Below, piece by piece: positions 33,441 to 41,715 of a stretch of 64,000 nt of DNA. The stretch comes from an uncultured Collinsella sp. (lineage in GTDB: Bacteria > Actinomycetota > Coriobacteriia > Coriobacteriales > Coriobacteriaceae): assembly GCA_902494565.1 (NCBI GenBank), contig CABUTN010000002.1, positions 62,001-126,000 on the forward strand. Reading direction: 5' to 3'. Each line of letters begins with the position of its first letter. Within the stretch, counting starts at the first letter, position 1. Under the pieces are notes generated by a model, which ran no database searches, was not told where the DNA came from, and worked only from the letters and a program-made list of their open reading frames with translations. Made by a program: the position numbers and the translations under genes.

Positions 33441-33489
33441 AATTTACGCGAGTTGTCCAAAAGACGCAAGTACTTTTTTCAAAAAAGTT
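33441..33489 (-). promoter_or_regulatory. tRNA promoter P2 with upstream AT palindrome
   Basis: TTGCGT (33464-33469), 17-nt spacer, TAAATT (33441-33446). ACTTTTTTCAAAAAAGTT (33472-33489) lies 2 nt upstream of the -35 box, exactly as at P3. Confidence 0.75.
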
Positions 33490-33533
33490 GCTCAAAGCAA
33501 GTTCATGCAGGTAAATAACGCCAAGTCAAGGCG

Positions 33534-34280
33534 CTATGCGCACGATTCCAATGCTGAGCCAAACAGCTTCACCATCCGAACGCGTGTGCCGGCACCATCC
33601 GTGCGCCGGGCAACCTCAACATTATCGACGAGCATGCGCATGAGCTTGATACCACGTCCGCGTTCCTCGGATGCCACCGGCTCGCTCGCCCCATCGATAG
33701 AATAGCCAGCGCCCCGATCAAGCACCTCGAGCACAACACGATCCCCATAGGCCTGAACCGTCAGGACGCAGCCAACACCGCCCGCATGGTCATACGCGTT
33801 ACCCAATGCCTCCCCCAGTGCCAATGCGACGTCATAACGTTCATCTCGCCTCAGGGGAAGTGATTCGAGAAGCTCGGCCACACGGTGCCGATAATACGGG
33901 AGGTTCTCGATGCCTCGCCTTACTTCGACGCTCTTGCTCCATCGCGGCAACTCCCCCACCGGAATGGCGGGAATCGACTCCCGCGCCGGGCCCGCGACAT
34001 GCAGGATGTCGACAAGTCGGGCAATTTCCAAAAAGCGAACGACCTCATCGGAGGCGTTAACGAGCGAAAGCAGCCCCTCATGCCTCATAAGCTCTCTGGC
34101 ACGTGTAAGCAAAAACGCCAAGCCCGTCGAGTCGATAAAGCCCACGGTCTGGCAATTGATGACAACACGACGCACGCCCCGGTCGATCAAATTATCCAAC
34201 CGTCGGCGCAGTGCGGGCACCGAGGCGATGTCGATATCGCCCGGTGGCGTCAAAACCGCTATGTCATTCCACTCATTCAT
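33534..34280 (-). CDS. STAS / RsbW-type kinase fusion (partner-switching regulator)
   Basis: About 248 aa joining an anti-anti-sigma STAS domain (residues 1-110, with the phosphorylatable Ser in VGFIDSTGLAFLL) to an RsbW/SpoIIAB-like HATPase domain (residues 125-248: N box ALGEALGNAYDHAGG, G1 VLDRGAGYSI, G2 RGRGIKLMRMLVDN). In Bacillus these are separate proteins, the kinase phosphorylating the STAS Ser. The ATG at 34280 begins MNEWNDIAV; a start at 34319 is possible. It lies 42-80 nt after the PP2C phosphatase gene, its expected opponent. The target (sigma factor or other) is not in the window. Confidence 0.88.
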   Translation of the reverse strand: MNEWNDIAVLTPPGDIDIASVPALRRRLDNLIDRGVRRVVINCQTVGFIDSTGLAFLLTRARELMRHEGLLSLVNASDEVVRFLEIARLVDILHVAGPARESIPAIPVGELPRWSKSVEVRRGIENLPYYRHRVAELLESLPLRRDERYDVALALGEALGNAYDHAGGVGCVLTVQAYGDRVVLEVLDRGAGYSIDGASEPVASEERGRGIKLMRMLVDNVEVARRTDGAGTRVRMVKLFGSALESCA

Positions 34281-34361
34281 ACGACCATGGTTCCCCAAAA
34301 GAGCTCGCTCGATGCACACGTTTCTTCAACCGTAGGGATTTTGCCCGTCAGGCGTCGTGAC

Positions 34362-36707
34362 CTACGATCGACCTCGTAAAAACTCAAGGGAGACCAGCGC
34401 GATGTCATCGTTCAGCGCCGACTCGGTATAGCGGTCAAGCTCGCCCAAGACCTTACCGCAAATGCCCGACACGCCCTCCCCCGAAACAGAAAGCAGAAGG
34501 TCGCGCAAGCGCTGCTCGCCAAAGAACGCTCCGGTACGGTCGCGGGCCTCAATCGTTCCATCCGTATACATGAAGAGCATGTCGCCAGGAGCGAACGTAA
34601 ACACGCCTGTCTCGTACACCATGCTCTCAAAGGCACCGATTACGCCCGATTGGCATCCAAGCAGCTCGACCTCTCCCCCACGAGTCTCGCCGCCACCCAG
34701 CGGCATCGACTCTGGCCTGATGACCATGGTCGGAGGATGGCCCGCCGAACAATACGTTGCGCGTCCGGCTTTAAGGTCAATCTTGGCGATAAAGGCTGTC
34801 ACAAACGTCTCGACCCTCGAAAAGCCCATGAGCATGCTATTGAGCGAGCGAGCCATACGGGCAGGCCCCGCACCCTCCCAGGCATAGGCCGTCAGCGCTG
34901 TCTTGACGAGTGCTGACATCGAAGCCGCCTCGATTCCCTTGCCGGATACATCGCCCAAAATCATAACGGCACAATCGTCGGGAAGTCGGACAAGCGTATA
35001 GAAGTCACCGCCGACCAACGCAGAATTCGTTGCCGATAGGTATACCGAATCGGTTGCAATGCCCGGAACGTCACCAAGCGAATTTCTCATGCCGATCTGA
35101 AGCGTCTGAGCGATATGACGCTCCTCGCGCTTTTGAGATTCGCCTTCATAGATCAGCTCAAAGTCATGCGCCAGATGCACCAGGTAGTCGTATTCAAGGT
35201 CGTCAATTGGTTCTTGGCTGCCATCGCGGAGCAGCAAAGCGCGCCTCGTCGGCCCCTTGGCGATATCAGCGGGAACGATTGCATCGTTGCTTCGTTTGCC
35301 ATCCGCTTCCGAGTGGTAGCGCCCCGCTTCGATGCCGGAGTCGACATAAAGTCCCTGACACGGTAGGCCGTGGGCCCTCAACCATGCACCCATAGACGTG
35401 GATTCGTCCACACGTGTAAGGCGCACGTGCTTGAGGTCGTCAGCGCTCGTCCCGCCCAACACCGATGTCTCAAACCCGTCGGGGGCTGCCCCCAGGCGCG
35501 CTGCTGGCGCCGTGACAGAAAAGAAGAGCGACTCAGGGTCTCCCGGTAGCGCCACGCGACTGCCGCCCTCAAAATCGATGACATAGGCTTCGAGGCCCGC
35601 ATCGTACTCCACGGGGCAGAAATGGCAATTGAGCACGGCGCAGATTTCGGACGAGACGGCGTGCGAAGCGGCGACCGGATCATCAAGATAGGTAAAAAGC
35701 TCATCGCGTAGCAAATTGAGTGAGCGGCCAAGCTCGGCCGTACGACGAGAGCGAAGGCTCGATGCCATGCCGACCAGCTGGATAGACAGGTAATCGCAAA
35801 TGACCTCGAGTACATTAACGTCATAGGCGAGCGGTGCCTGAGGGCGTTTCCAACCAACTTCCAGCACGCCAAGGATCTGCGTACCGTAAAAAACGGGAAG
35901 ACAGATCTCGCTGCGGTACGGAGGCATATCCTGCACGCGCAACAGGTGCTTAGAACGATTGTCCAGGTCCATGAACATACCGGAGGCGGCCCTATCGCCC
36001 TCAAGGTCCTGTTGAATCGACAAGCGACAGGCACGCGACTCCCGAAGAACATACGTCGGAATACCAGCGCCATACGGCAAGAACTCGGGCAGGTAGCTGT
36101 CGTACAGCTCCTTGGAAACACCGCGCAGCTTAAAACCGCCGCTCTCAGAAAAATAGATAGCGGCACCCGAAGCATCGAGTGTTCCTACAAGCTGGTTCAA
36201 AACAGTATCAAGCAGGCTGGGTAACTCATCGGAGCCCACAGTGCTCATAATGACCGAGAGCGTGCCAGAGAGACGCTTGTTCGCCACTCTAAGCTCCGAT
36301 AACGCACGCTTAAGTTGACGGTCGTGAGAATACTGTTCCTCGATACTGTGAAGCGCCACTAGGACACGTGGTGCGCGGCGCCCAAAGATGCGTGGAGGCG
36401 TTACGGAGCCCGCGCGAACCACGACGGGGATAAAAGAGCCATCACTCAGCTTGAGCATCAGTTCGTTCTCTGAGCCATCAGTTTCAAATGGCAGACGATG
36501 TTCCGTCGCACGTTCAAAAGCGGACGAGTACAGGACGTCTTTAACGTCTCCACCGATGACATCGGCGCGTTCCTCGCACATCAAGCCAAGTAAGCGATTA
36601 TTCACATGCAGAATGGTTCCGTCGAGTTCGCAGATGATGACAGCATCGCTCGTGATCTCGACTAGTTGGGCAACGTCTGCCCACTCGTTGCGTTCAAGCG
36701 TTTCCAT
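34362..36707 (-). CDS. PAS-GAF-PP2C (SpoIIE-like) sensor phosphatase
   Basis: 781-aa cytoplasmic protein. A PAS domain (about residues 10-115, ITSDAVIICELDGTILHVNN), a short coiled coil, a GAF domain (about 155-325), a second GAF-like region (335-525) and a C-terminal PP2C phosphatase (545-780) with SALVGGDFYTLVRLPDD, MILGDVSGKGIEAASMSAL and FMYTDGTIEARDR holding the metal-binding Asp residues. It should dephosphorylate the STAS Ser of the next gene's product in response to a sensed signal. The ATG at 36707 has GGTGGGG 6 nt upstream; a GTG at 36719 also exists. Confidence 0.92.
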   Translation of the reverse strand: METLERNEWADVAQLVEITSDAVIICELDGTILHVNNRLLGLMCEERADVIGGDVKDVLYSSAFERATEHRLPFETDGSENELMLKLSDGSFIPVVVRAGSVTPPRIFGRRAPRVLVALHSIEEQYSHDRQLKRALSELRVANKRLSGTLSVIMSTVGSDELPSLLDTVLNQLVGTLDASGAAIYFSESGGFKLRGVSKELYDSYLPEFLPYGAGIPTYVLRESRACRLSIQQDLEGDRAASGMFMDLDNRSKHLLRVQDMPPYRSEICLPVFYGTQILGVLEVGWKRPQAPLAYDVNVLEVICDYLSIQLVGMASSLRSRRTAELGRSLNLLRDELFTYLDDPVAASHAVSSEICAVLNCHFCPVEYDAGLEAYVIDFEGGSRVALPGDPESLFFSVTAPAARLGAAPDGFETSVLGGTSADDLKHVRLTRVDESTSMGAWLRAHGLPCQGLYVDSGIEAGRYHSEADGKRSNDAIVPADIAKGPTRRALLLRDGSQEPIDDLEYDYLVHLAHDFELIYEGESQKREERHIAQTLQIGMRNSLGDVPGIATDSVYLSATNSALVGGDFYTLVRLPDDCAVMILGDVSGKGIEAASMSALVKTALTAYAWEGAGPARMARSLNSMLMGFSRVETFVTAFIAKIDLKAGRATYCSAGHPPTMVIRPESMPLGGGETRGGEVELLGCQSGVIGAFESMVYETGVFTFAPGDMLFMYTDGTIEARDRTGAFFGEQRLRDLLLSVSGEGVSGICGKVLGELDRYTESALNDDIALVSLEFLRGRS

Positions 36708-36739
36708 CGTGGACCCCACCGTCTATCGGTAACAAAAAA

Positions 36740-36753
36740 GCCTCCGAAGAGGC
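36740..36753 (-). terminator. terminator of tRNA-Leu
   Basis: GCCTC-N4-GAGGC hairpin with a TTCG loop on the minus strand followed by TTTTTTG, 13 nt past the tRNA. Confidence 0.88.
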
Positions 36754-36766
36754 TTCTCAAATGCGA

Positions 36767-36856
36767 TGGTGTCGGAGGCGGGACTTGAACCCGCATGACC
36801 AAAAAGCGGTCACTAGCACCTCAAGCTAGCGCGTCTGCCAATTCCGCCACTCCGAC
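36767..36856 (-). tRNA. tRNA-Leu (GAG)
   Basis: Class II tRNA with a long variable arm (TGACC...GGTCA). Acceptor GTCGGAG/CTCCGAC, anticodon loop CTTGAGG, CCA encoded at 36767-36769. Confidence 0.96.
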
Positions 36857-36913
36857 ATGCTATGTTGTTGATTCACGGTTCGTTTTGTTGGACCCGCGCG
36901 TTCAACGAGGAAG

Positions 36914-36963
36914 ATAATAACCTATGATTCGAGAACTGTGCAAGCACTTTTTTCAAAAAAGTT
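36914..36963 (-). promoter_or_regulatory. tRNA promoter P3 with upstream AT palindrome
   Basis: TTGCAC (36938-36943) and TATTAT (36914-36919) with an 18-nt spacer; ACTTTTTTCAAAAAAGTT (36946-36963) stands 2 nt upstream of the -35 box. Confidence 0.75.
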
Positions 36964-37000
36964 TACGAATTTGTAAATGCGCAGGTAGATCCGTGTGTCC

Positions 37001-37125
37001 GGCCCCGAATCGGTGTTGCCTCCCGGCGCGTCCTCGGGCATGAGCGATATTTTGCTACGCACTTCGTGCTGCAAAATATCGCTCCCCCTGCGGAATGCGC
37101 CGGGAGGCAACACCGATTCGGGGCC
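37001..37125 (-). repeat. structured hairpin element, member 1
   Basis: Perfect 29-bp outer stem (37001-37029 with 37097-37125), a 12-nt internal-loop strand on each side (37030-37041 and 37085-37096), a perfect 14-bp inner stem (37042-37055 with 37071-37084) and an apex containing GCACTTCGTGC. Read on the minus strand the loop strands are ATTCCGCAGGGG and ATGCCCGAGGAC and the apex GCACGAAGTGC. Member 2 (37307-37433) has the same architecture with different, compensated stems. No open frame, T-run or promoter explains it. Confidence 0.88.
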
Positions 37126-37216
37126 TGCAAATACATACTTCAGGCACAGTTCTCAAACATGTTCTGGGAGCTGATATAAATTTAGTGGCTCGGCTTTGCC
37201 TAGCCCTTATATAAGG

Positions 37217-37240
37217 AGGCCGGAGCTAAAGCTCCGGCCT
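37217..37240 (+). terminator. stem-loop between the two structured elements
   Basis: AGGCCGGAGC-TAAA-GCTCCGGCCT, a perfect 10-bp hairpin followed by CGCTATCTTT on the plus strand. No plus-strand gene lies upstream, so its role is unclear. Confidence 0.55.
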
Positions 37241-37306
37241 CGCTATCTTTCCCATTAGATTAAGTGAGCGATCAAGGAATCACACTCCCCCTGCCGAGTT
37301 ACCGCA

Positions 37307-37433
37307 GGGCCCGCTCTGGCGTTGCTTTTCAGAACGTCCCGCAGGACGCAAGAAACCCCCGCCGCACGAAGTGCGCAGCGGGGGTTTCTTGCATGTCCGA
37401 GGACGTTCTGAAAAGCAACGCCAGGGCGGGCCC
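37307..37433 (+). repeat. structured hairpin element, member 2
   Basis: 29-bp outer stem with one G-T pair (37307-37335 with 37405-37433), loop strands GTCCCGCAGGAC (37336-37347) and ATGTCCGAGGAC (37393-37404), a 15-bp inner stem (37348-37362 with 37378-37392) and apex GCACGAAGTGC. Outer-stem length, loop strands and apex match member 1 read on the other strand; 17 of 29 outer-arm positions agree in an ungapped hand alignment and the others are compensated on the opposite arm, one only by a G-T wobble. It starts 16 nt past the oppF stop. Confidence 0.88.
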
Positions 37434-37449
37434 GGACGAGAACAACCGA

Positions 37450-38478
37450 CTACAGGTCGATGTGCGATTCCTTGATCGGGAACGGCTCCGCGAAGTGGCA
37501 GGCACAGCAGTGGCCCGGGGCAACTTCCTTAAACTCAGGCAGCTTCTCGGAGCAGATGCCCTGAGCGATCGGGCAGCGCGTGTGGAAACGGCAGCCGGTC
37601 GGCGGATCCAGCGGCGACGGCGGATCGCCAGCGAGGATAATGCGCTTGCGGGTCTTCTGGATATCAGGATCGGGAACCGGCACGGCAGACAGCAGCGACT
37701 GCGTGTACGGATGGTGGGGCTCGCTGTAGAGCGTCTTCCAGTCCGAAACCTCGACCATCTTGCCCAGATACATAACGGCAACGCGATCGGAGATGTGCTG
37801 CACGACGGACAGGTCGTGGGCGATAAACAGATACGCCGTGCCAAACTTGTCCTGAAGTTCCTTGAGCAGGTTCAGGACCTGGGCCTGAATGGATACGTCA
37901 AGTGCAGAGACAGGCTCGTCGCAGATGATCAGCTTGGGCTTCAGAGCGAACGCGCGGGCGATGCCGACACGCTGACGCTGACCGCCCGAGAACTCGTGCG
38001 GATAGCGGTTGATGTGCTCGGGATTCAGACCGACGACGTCCAGCAGCTCGCGGACGCGCTCGATACGCTCCTCCTTGGTACCTACGCCATGAATGGTCAT
38101 GGGCTCGGAGACGATCTCGCCGATGGTCATACGAGGGTTCAGCGAAGCATAAGGATCCTGGAAGATAAACTGCATCTCGCGACGCATGTCCTTGATCTCA
38201 TGCTTGCTCATCTCGGCAACATCTTTGCCCTGGAAGAACACCTTACCGGCGGTCGGCTTGGTCAAGCGCATGATGGTGCGACCCGTCGTGGACTTACCGC
38301 AACCAGACTCACCAACCAGACCAAAAGTCTCGCCAGGATAAATCTCAAAAGAGATGTCATTTACAGCAGAGACGACACGCTTGGAAAAACGCTTGGCGAA
38401 CATGCCGGACTCAGCGGGGAACTCCTTAGAAAGGTGCTCGACCTTCAGCAACGGAGTACGCTCGTTGGTATCTGCCAT
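37450..38478 (-). CDS. oppF: oligopeptide ABC transporter ATP-binding protein OppF
   Basis: 342-aa ATPase. Walker A GLVGESGCGKSTTGR, Q-loop FIFQDPYASLNPRM, signature FSGGQRQRVGIARA and Walker B KLIICDEPVSALDVS are complete. The C-terminus has the oligopeptide-type extension with CRFHTRCPIAQGICSEKLPEF, a Cys cluster that binds 4Fe-4S in some homologs. Its ATG overlaps the oppD stop as TAATG. Last gene of oppABCDF, followed by structured hairpin member 2. Confidence 0.95.
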   Translation of the reverse strand: MADTNERTPLLKVEHLSKEFPAESGMFAKRFSKRVVSAVNDISFEIYPGETFGLVGESGCGKSTTGRTIMRLTKPTAGKVFFQGKDVAEMSKHEIKDMRREMQFIFQDPYASLNPRMTIGEIVSEPMTIHGVGTKEERIERVRELLDVVGLNPEHINRYPHEFSGGQRQRVGIARAFALKPKLIICDEPVSALDVSIQAQVLNLLKELQDKFGTAYLFIAHDLSVVQHISDRVAVMYLGKMVEVSDWKTLYSEPHHPYTQSLLSAVPVPDPDIQKTRKRIILAGDPPSPLDPPTGCRFHTRCPIAQGICSEKLPEFKEVAPGHCCACHFAEPFPIKESHIDL

Positions 38479-39569
38479 TACGCCTCGCCTCCCTTCTTGG
38501 AATCCTTGCGCGTACGGGACGTCTCAGGAGCGTTCTTGAGAAACTCGGGGTCACCGGAGTAGTGGCACGCAGAGTAATGACCAGACTCGGTGACAACGCG
38601 CTCGGGGCGCTGCTTGCGGCACTTATCGGTCGCATAGGGACAACGAGGCGAGAAAACGCAGCCCTCGGGCAGGTTCATGAGCGAAGGCGGGTTGCCGTGA
38701 ATCGGCGTAAGCGGCTTCTTCTCTTCGATGGCCTGCTCCGGGATGGAGCGGATAAGGCCCCAGGTGTAGGGGTGGCGGCTCTCGTAGAAGATTTCCTCAG
38801 CAGTACCGAACTCGACGGGACGGCCGGCGTACATAACCATGATCTTGTCGGCCATGTCGGCGACGACGCCCAGGTCATGGGTAATCATGATGATGGCGTT
38901 GCCGTTCTTCTCCTGCATTTCCTGCATAAGCTCAATAATCTGAGCCTGGATGGTAACGTCCAGAGCAGTCGTGGGCTCGTCGGCAATCAGAATATCGGGA
39001 TCGCAGGCAAGAGCCATGGCAATCATGACGCGCTGACGCATACCGCCAGAGAACTGGTGCGGATACTCGTTGACGCGCTTCTCGGGCTCGGGAATACCAA
39101 CGAGGTCCAAAAGCTCGGTGGCACGCTTGAGCGCCTCCTGCTTGGAGTAGCCACGGTGCAGACGAAGGCCCTCGCCCACCTGCTTGCCGATCTTATAAAC
39201 CGGGTTCAAGGAGGTCATAGGATCCTGGAAGATCATCGCGATATCGTTGCCGCGAATGTGCTGCATCTCTTCCTCGGTCATCTCGAGGATGGAGCGGCCG
39301 CGATAGCGAACGTCACCGCCCTCAATCTTTCCCGGAGGCATCGAGATAAGGCCCATGATGGTCATGGCGGTCACGGACTTACCGGAGCCGGATTCACCGA
39401 CTACTCCCAGGGTCTCGCCGCGATCGAGCGTGTAGGAGACACCGTCGACAGCGCGAACGACGCCATCCTCGGTGTGGAAATACATCTTAAGGTCATCGAC
39501 CTCGAGCAGATGCTGGCCCTCGGGAACCGGCTGGTCCTTCAGGTCCACATAGTTCTTGTTCTTCTTCAT
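38478..39569 (-). CDS. oppD: oligopeptide ABC transporter ATP-binding protein OppD
   Basis: 363-aa ATPase energising peptide uptake with OppF. Walker A GVVGESGSGKSVTAM, Q-loop MIFQDPMTSLNPVY, signature FSGGMRQRVMIAMA, Walker B ILIADEPTTALDVT, and the C-terminal CVFSPRCPYATDKCRKQRPE cluster. Starts 2 nt after the oppC stop and overlaps oppF by one base. Confidence 0.95.
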   Translation of the reverse strand: MKKNKNYVDLKDQPVPEGQHLLEVDDLKMYFHTEDGVVRAVDGVSYTLDRGETLGVVGESGSGKSVTAMTIMGLISMPPGKIEGGDVRYRGRSILEMTEEEMQHIRGNDIAMIFQDPMTSLNPVYKIGKQVGEGLRLHRGYSKQEALKRATELLDLVGIPEPEKRVNEYPHQFSGGMRQRVMIAMALACDPDILIADEPTTALDVTIQAQIIELMQEMQEKNGNAIIMITHDLGVVADMADKIMVMYAGRPVEFGTAEEIFYESRHPYTWGLIRSIPEQAIEEKKPLTPIHGNPPSLMNLPEGCVFSPRCPYATDKCRKQRPERVVTESGHYSACHYSGDPEFLKNAPETSRTRKDSKKGGEA

Positions 39570-39571
39570 CC

Positions 39572-40507
39572 TTATGCGTCCTTCATCTTGACGTCGAGGG
39601 CGTCGCGCAGACCGTCACCCAGCAGGGTGAAGGCGAGCACCGTCGAAAGAATTGCCAGACCGGGCATGATCATCATCCAGGGAGCAGTCAGAAGATACTG
39701 CTGACCGTCCTGAATCATGGAGCCCCACGAAGGCGTAGGCGGAATAACGCCCATGCCGAGGAAGGACAGAGCGGACTCGGTCAGAATGGCGCCACCAATG
39801 TTCATGGTCGCGTAGACCACGATGGAGGCGACGGAGTTCGGGAAGATGTGACGCACAACGATACGAGCATCAGATGCACCCATCGCGCGCGCAGCGTCAA
39901 CATAGTCGTTTTCCTTGACCGTCAAGATTGCAGAGCGGAAGACGCGCGCAATCGAAGGCCAGCCGAGAATGCCGATGGCAAAAAAGACGTTCTGAAGACC
40001 ACGTCCGATAACGGCGATCATGGCGACAACGAAAAGCACGTACGGGAACGCTAGGAAAATATCCGCACAGCGCATGATGATCGTATCCCAGATGCCGCCG
40101 TAGAAACCGGCCAGAGCACCCATGACCAGACCAATCACCGTGGAGATCGCAGTGGCCATAATACCGACGGAAAGCGAAACACGTGCACCGTAGATAACGC
40201 GAACGAGAATGTCACGACCAAGGGCGTCGGTGCCAAACGGGTGCTCTGCACACGGAGCCATCAGCGACGTCTGGGCCATGGTGGTCGAGTCGGAAGCCGT
40301 CGGCGAACCGAGCCAGGGCTTAGCCCACAGATCTGCGGTCAGGGCAACCACAACGACGATGATGATCCAGCAGACACCGATAACGGCGAGCTTGTTCTTA
40401 CGAAGACGCTTAAAAGCGTCGCCCCACAGCGTGCGGGACTTGGCGGGAGCAGATGCGGCCTTGGTGGCGGTAGCCTGCTCCTGAGACTGAGAATCAGTTT
40501 CCTGCAT
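39572..40507 (-). CDS. oppC: oligopeptide ABC transporter permease OppC
   Basis: 311-aa permease with a cytoplasmic N-terminal tail of about 35 residues, six transmembrane helices and the EAA loop DAARAMGASDARIVVRHIFPN that contacts the ATPases. FGTDALGRDILVRVIYGARVSL is the conserved periplasmic-side segment of OppC types. Located between oppB and oppD with gaps of 14 and 2 nt. Confidence 0.95.
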   Translation of the reverse strand: MQETDSQSQEQATATKAASAPAKSRTLWGDAFKRLRKNKLAVIGVCWIIIVVVVALTADLWAKPWLGSPTASDSTTMAQTSLMAPCAEHPFGTDALGRDILVRVIYGARVSLSVGIMATAISTVIGLVMGALAGFYGGIWDTIIMRCADIFLAFPYVLFVVAMIAVIGRGLQNVFFAIGILGWPSIARVFRSAILTVKENDYVDAARAMGASDARIVVRHIFPNSVASIVVYATMNIGGAILTESALSFLGMGVIPPTPSWGSMIQDGQQYLLTAPWMMIMPGLAILSTVLAFTLLGDGLRDALDVKMKDA

Positions 40508-40521
40508 GAGACGTACCTCCC

Positions 40522-41559
40522 TTAGGCCTTATCCGACGGACCGCCAAGGCGGATGCGCGGGTCGAGGAATGCATAGCTAATGTCGACGAGCAGGTTGATC
40601 ACCATGACGACGACGACGATGAGCGTAACGCCGCCCATAACGATGGGCCAGTCACGCATGCTAATGGCGCGATAGACCTCATAGCCGATACCGGGCCAGT
40701 TAAAGACCGTCTCGGTCAGGATGGCGCCCGAAAGCATGCCGCCAAAGTCGACACCAATATAGGTAACGACGGGGATGAGTGCATTCTTAAGCGCATGCTT
40801 GATGATGATCGCGCGATTGGAGAGACCCTTGGCTTTTGCCGTACGGATGTAATCCTGGTTCATGACGTCAAGCAGCTGCGAGCGCATTATGCGGGCAGCA
40901 TAAGCGGTCGAAACCGAAGCCAGCGTAATGGTCGGAAGCACATAGTGCATCCAATCCTGATACTGAGAGCTGGCACCGCCGGCACCCGAGATCGGCATGG
41001 AGAATGCACCGCCCGTGGCGTCCTTGAGAATGACGCCAAAGAACAGTTGCAGCAACATACCGAGCCAGAAGGCCGGGACGGCAACGAGGATCGACGTGGT
41101 GAGCGTTACCAAAATATCCCAGAAGGAATAACGCTTTACCGCCGAAATGATACCCGCACCGATACCCATGATTGCCTCGAGCACGATGGCGCACGCGGCA
41201 AGTTTGACCGTATACGGATACTTCTGGGCAAAGATTTCCGTAACCGGCAGCTTGCGCTGATACGAATTGCCCAGATCGCCATGAAGCAGGCCGTTCATGT
41301 AATACAAGTAACGGTCCACGAGCGACGTTTGAACGGGGTCGCCGTTCTCGTCAAGGATCGCGTTGCCGTCCTCGTCCGACTGGACCAGGTGATAGCGAAC
41401 GCGAAGCTGAAGCTCCACCTCGGGGGACAGAGCCTTGTCTCCACCGATCAGCTTGATCGGATCTCCCGGCACGATATTCTGGAGGGCGAACAAAATCAGC
41501 GTAACGCCCAAAAACACCGGGATGAACTGAAGCACACGTTTAACGATGTACTTACCCAT
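40522..41559 (-). CDS. oppB: oligopeptide ABC transporter permease OppB
   Basis: 345-aa permease. GKYIVKRVLQFIPVFLGVTLILFALQ at the N-terminus is the first helix typical of OppB/DppB, and RTAKAKGLSNRAIIIKHALKNALIPVVTYIG holds the EAA loop. A large periplasmic loop (residues 35-95) is normal for the family. It follows oppA across a hairpin-bearing gap of 156 nt. Confidence 0.95.
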   Translation of the reverse strand: MGKYIVKRVLQFIPVFLGVTLILFALQNIVPGDPIKLIGGDKALSPEVELQLRVRYHLVQSDEDGNAILDENGDPVQTSLVDRYLYYMNGLLHGDLGNSYQRKLPVTEIFAQKYPYTVKLAACAIVLEAIMGIGAGIISAVKRYSFWDILVTLTTSILVAVPAFWLGMLLQLFFGVILKDATGGAFSMPISGAGGASSQYQDWMHYVLPTITLASVSTAYAARIMRSQLLDVMNQDYIRTAKAKGLSNRAIIIKHALKNALIPVVTYIGVDFGGMLSGAILTETVFNWPGIGYEVYRAISMRDWPIVMGGVTLIVVVVMVINLLVDISYAFLDPRIRLGGPSDKA

Positions 41560-41590
41560 ACCACTCCCCTATCTAGGGATTAACCTAAAT

Positions 41591-41618
41591 GGGATGCCGA
41601 TCGCCAGACCGGCATCCC
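41591..41618 (-). promoter_or_regulatory. intercistronic stem-loop between oppA and oppB
   Basis: GGGATGCC (41591-41598) and GGCATCCC (41611-41618) pair; only CATTTAGG follows on the minus strand. Placed 98 nt past oppA, it probably lowers transcription or decay into the downstream genes. Confidence 0.6.
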
Positions 41619-41715
41619 AAAATTACCATCAGCCAGTTTACCCCAGGTTAGGGAGAACTGTATGTTTCCCATGAGGTCTACGTAAATACTTGACCCTCAC
41701 GGAAGCTGCAAACTC

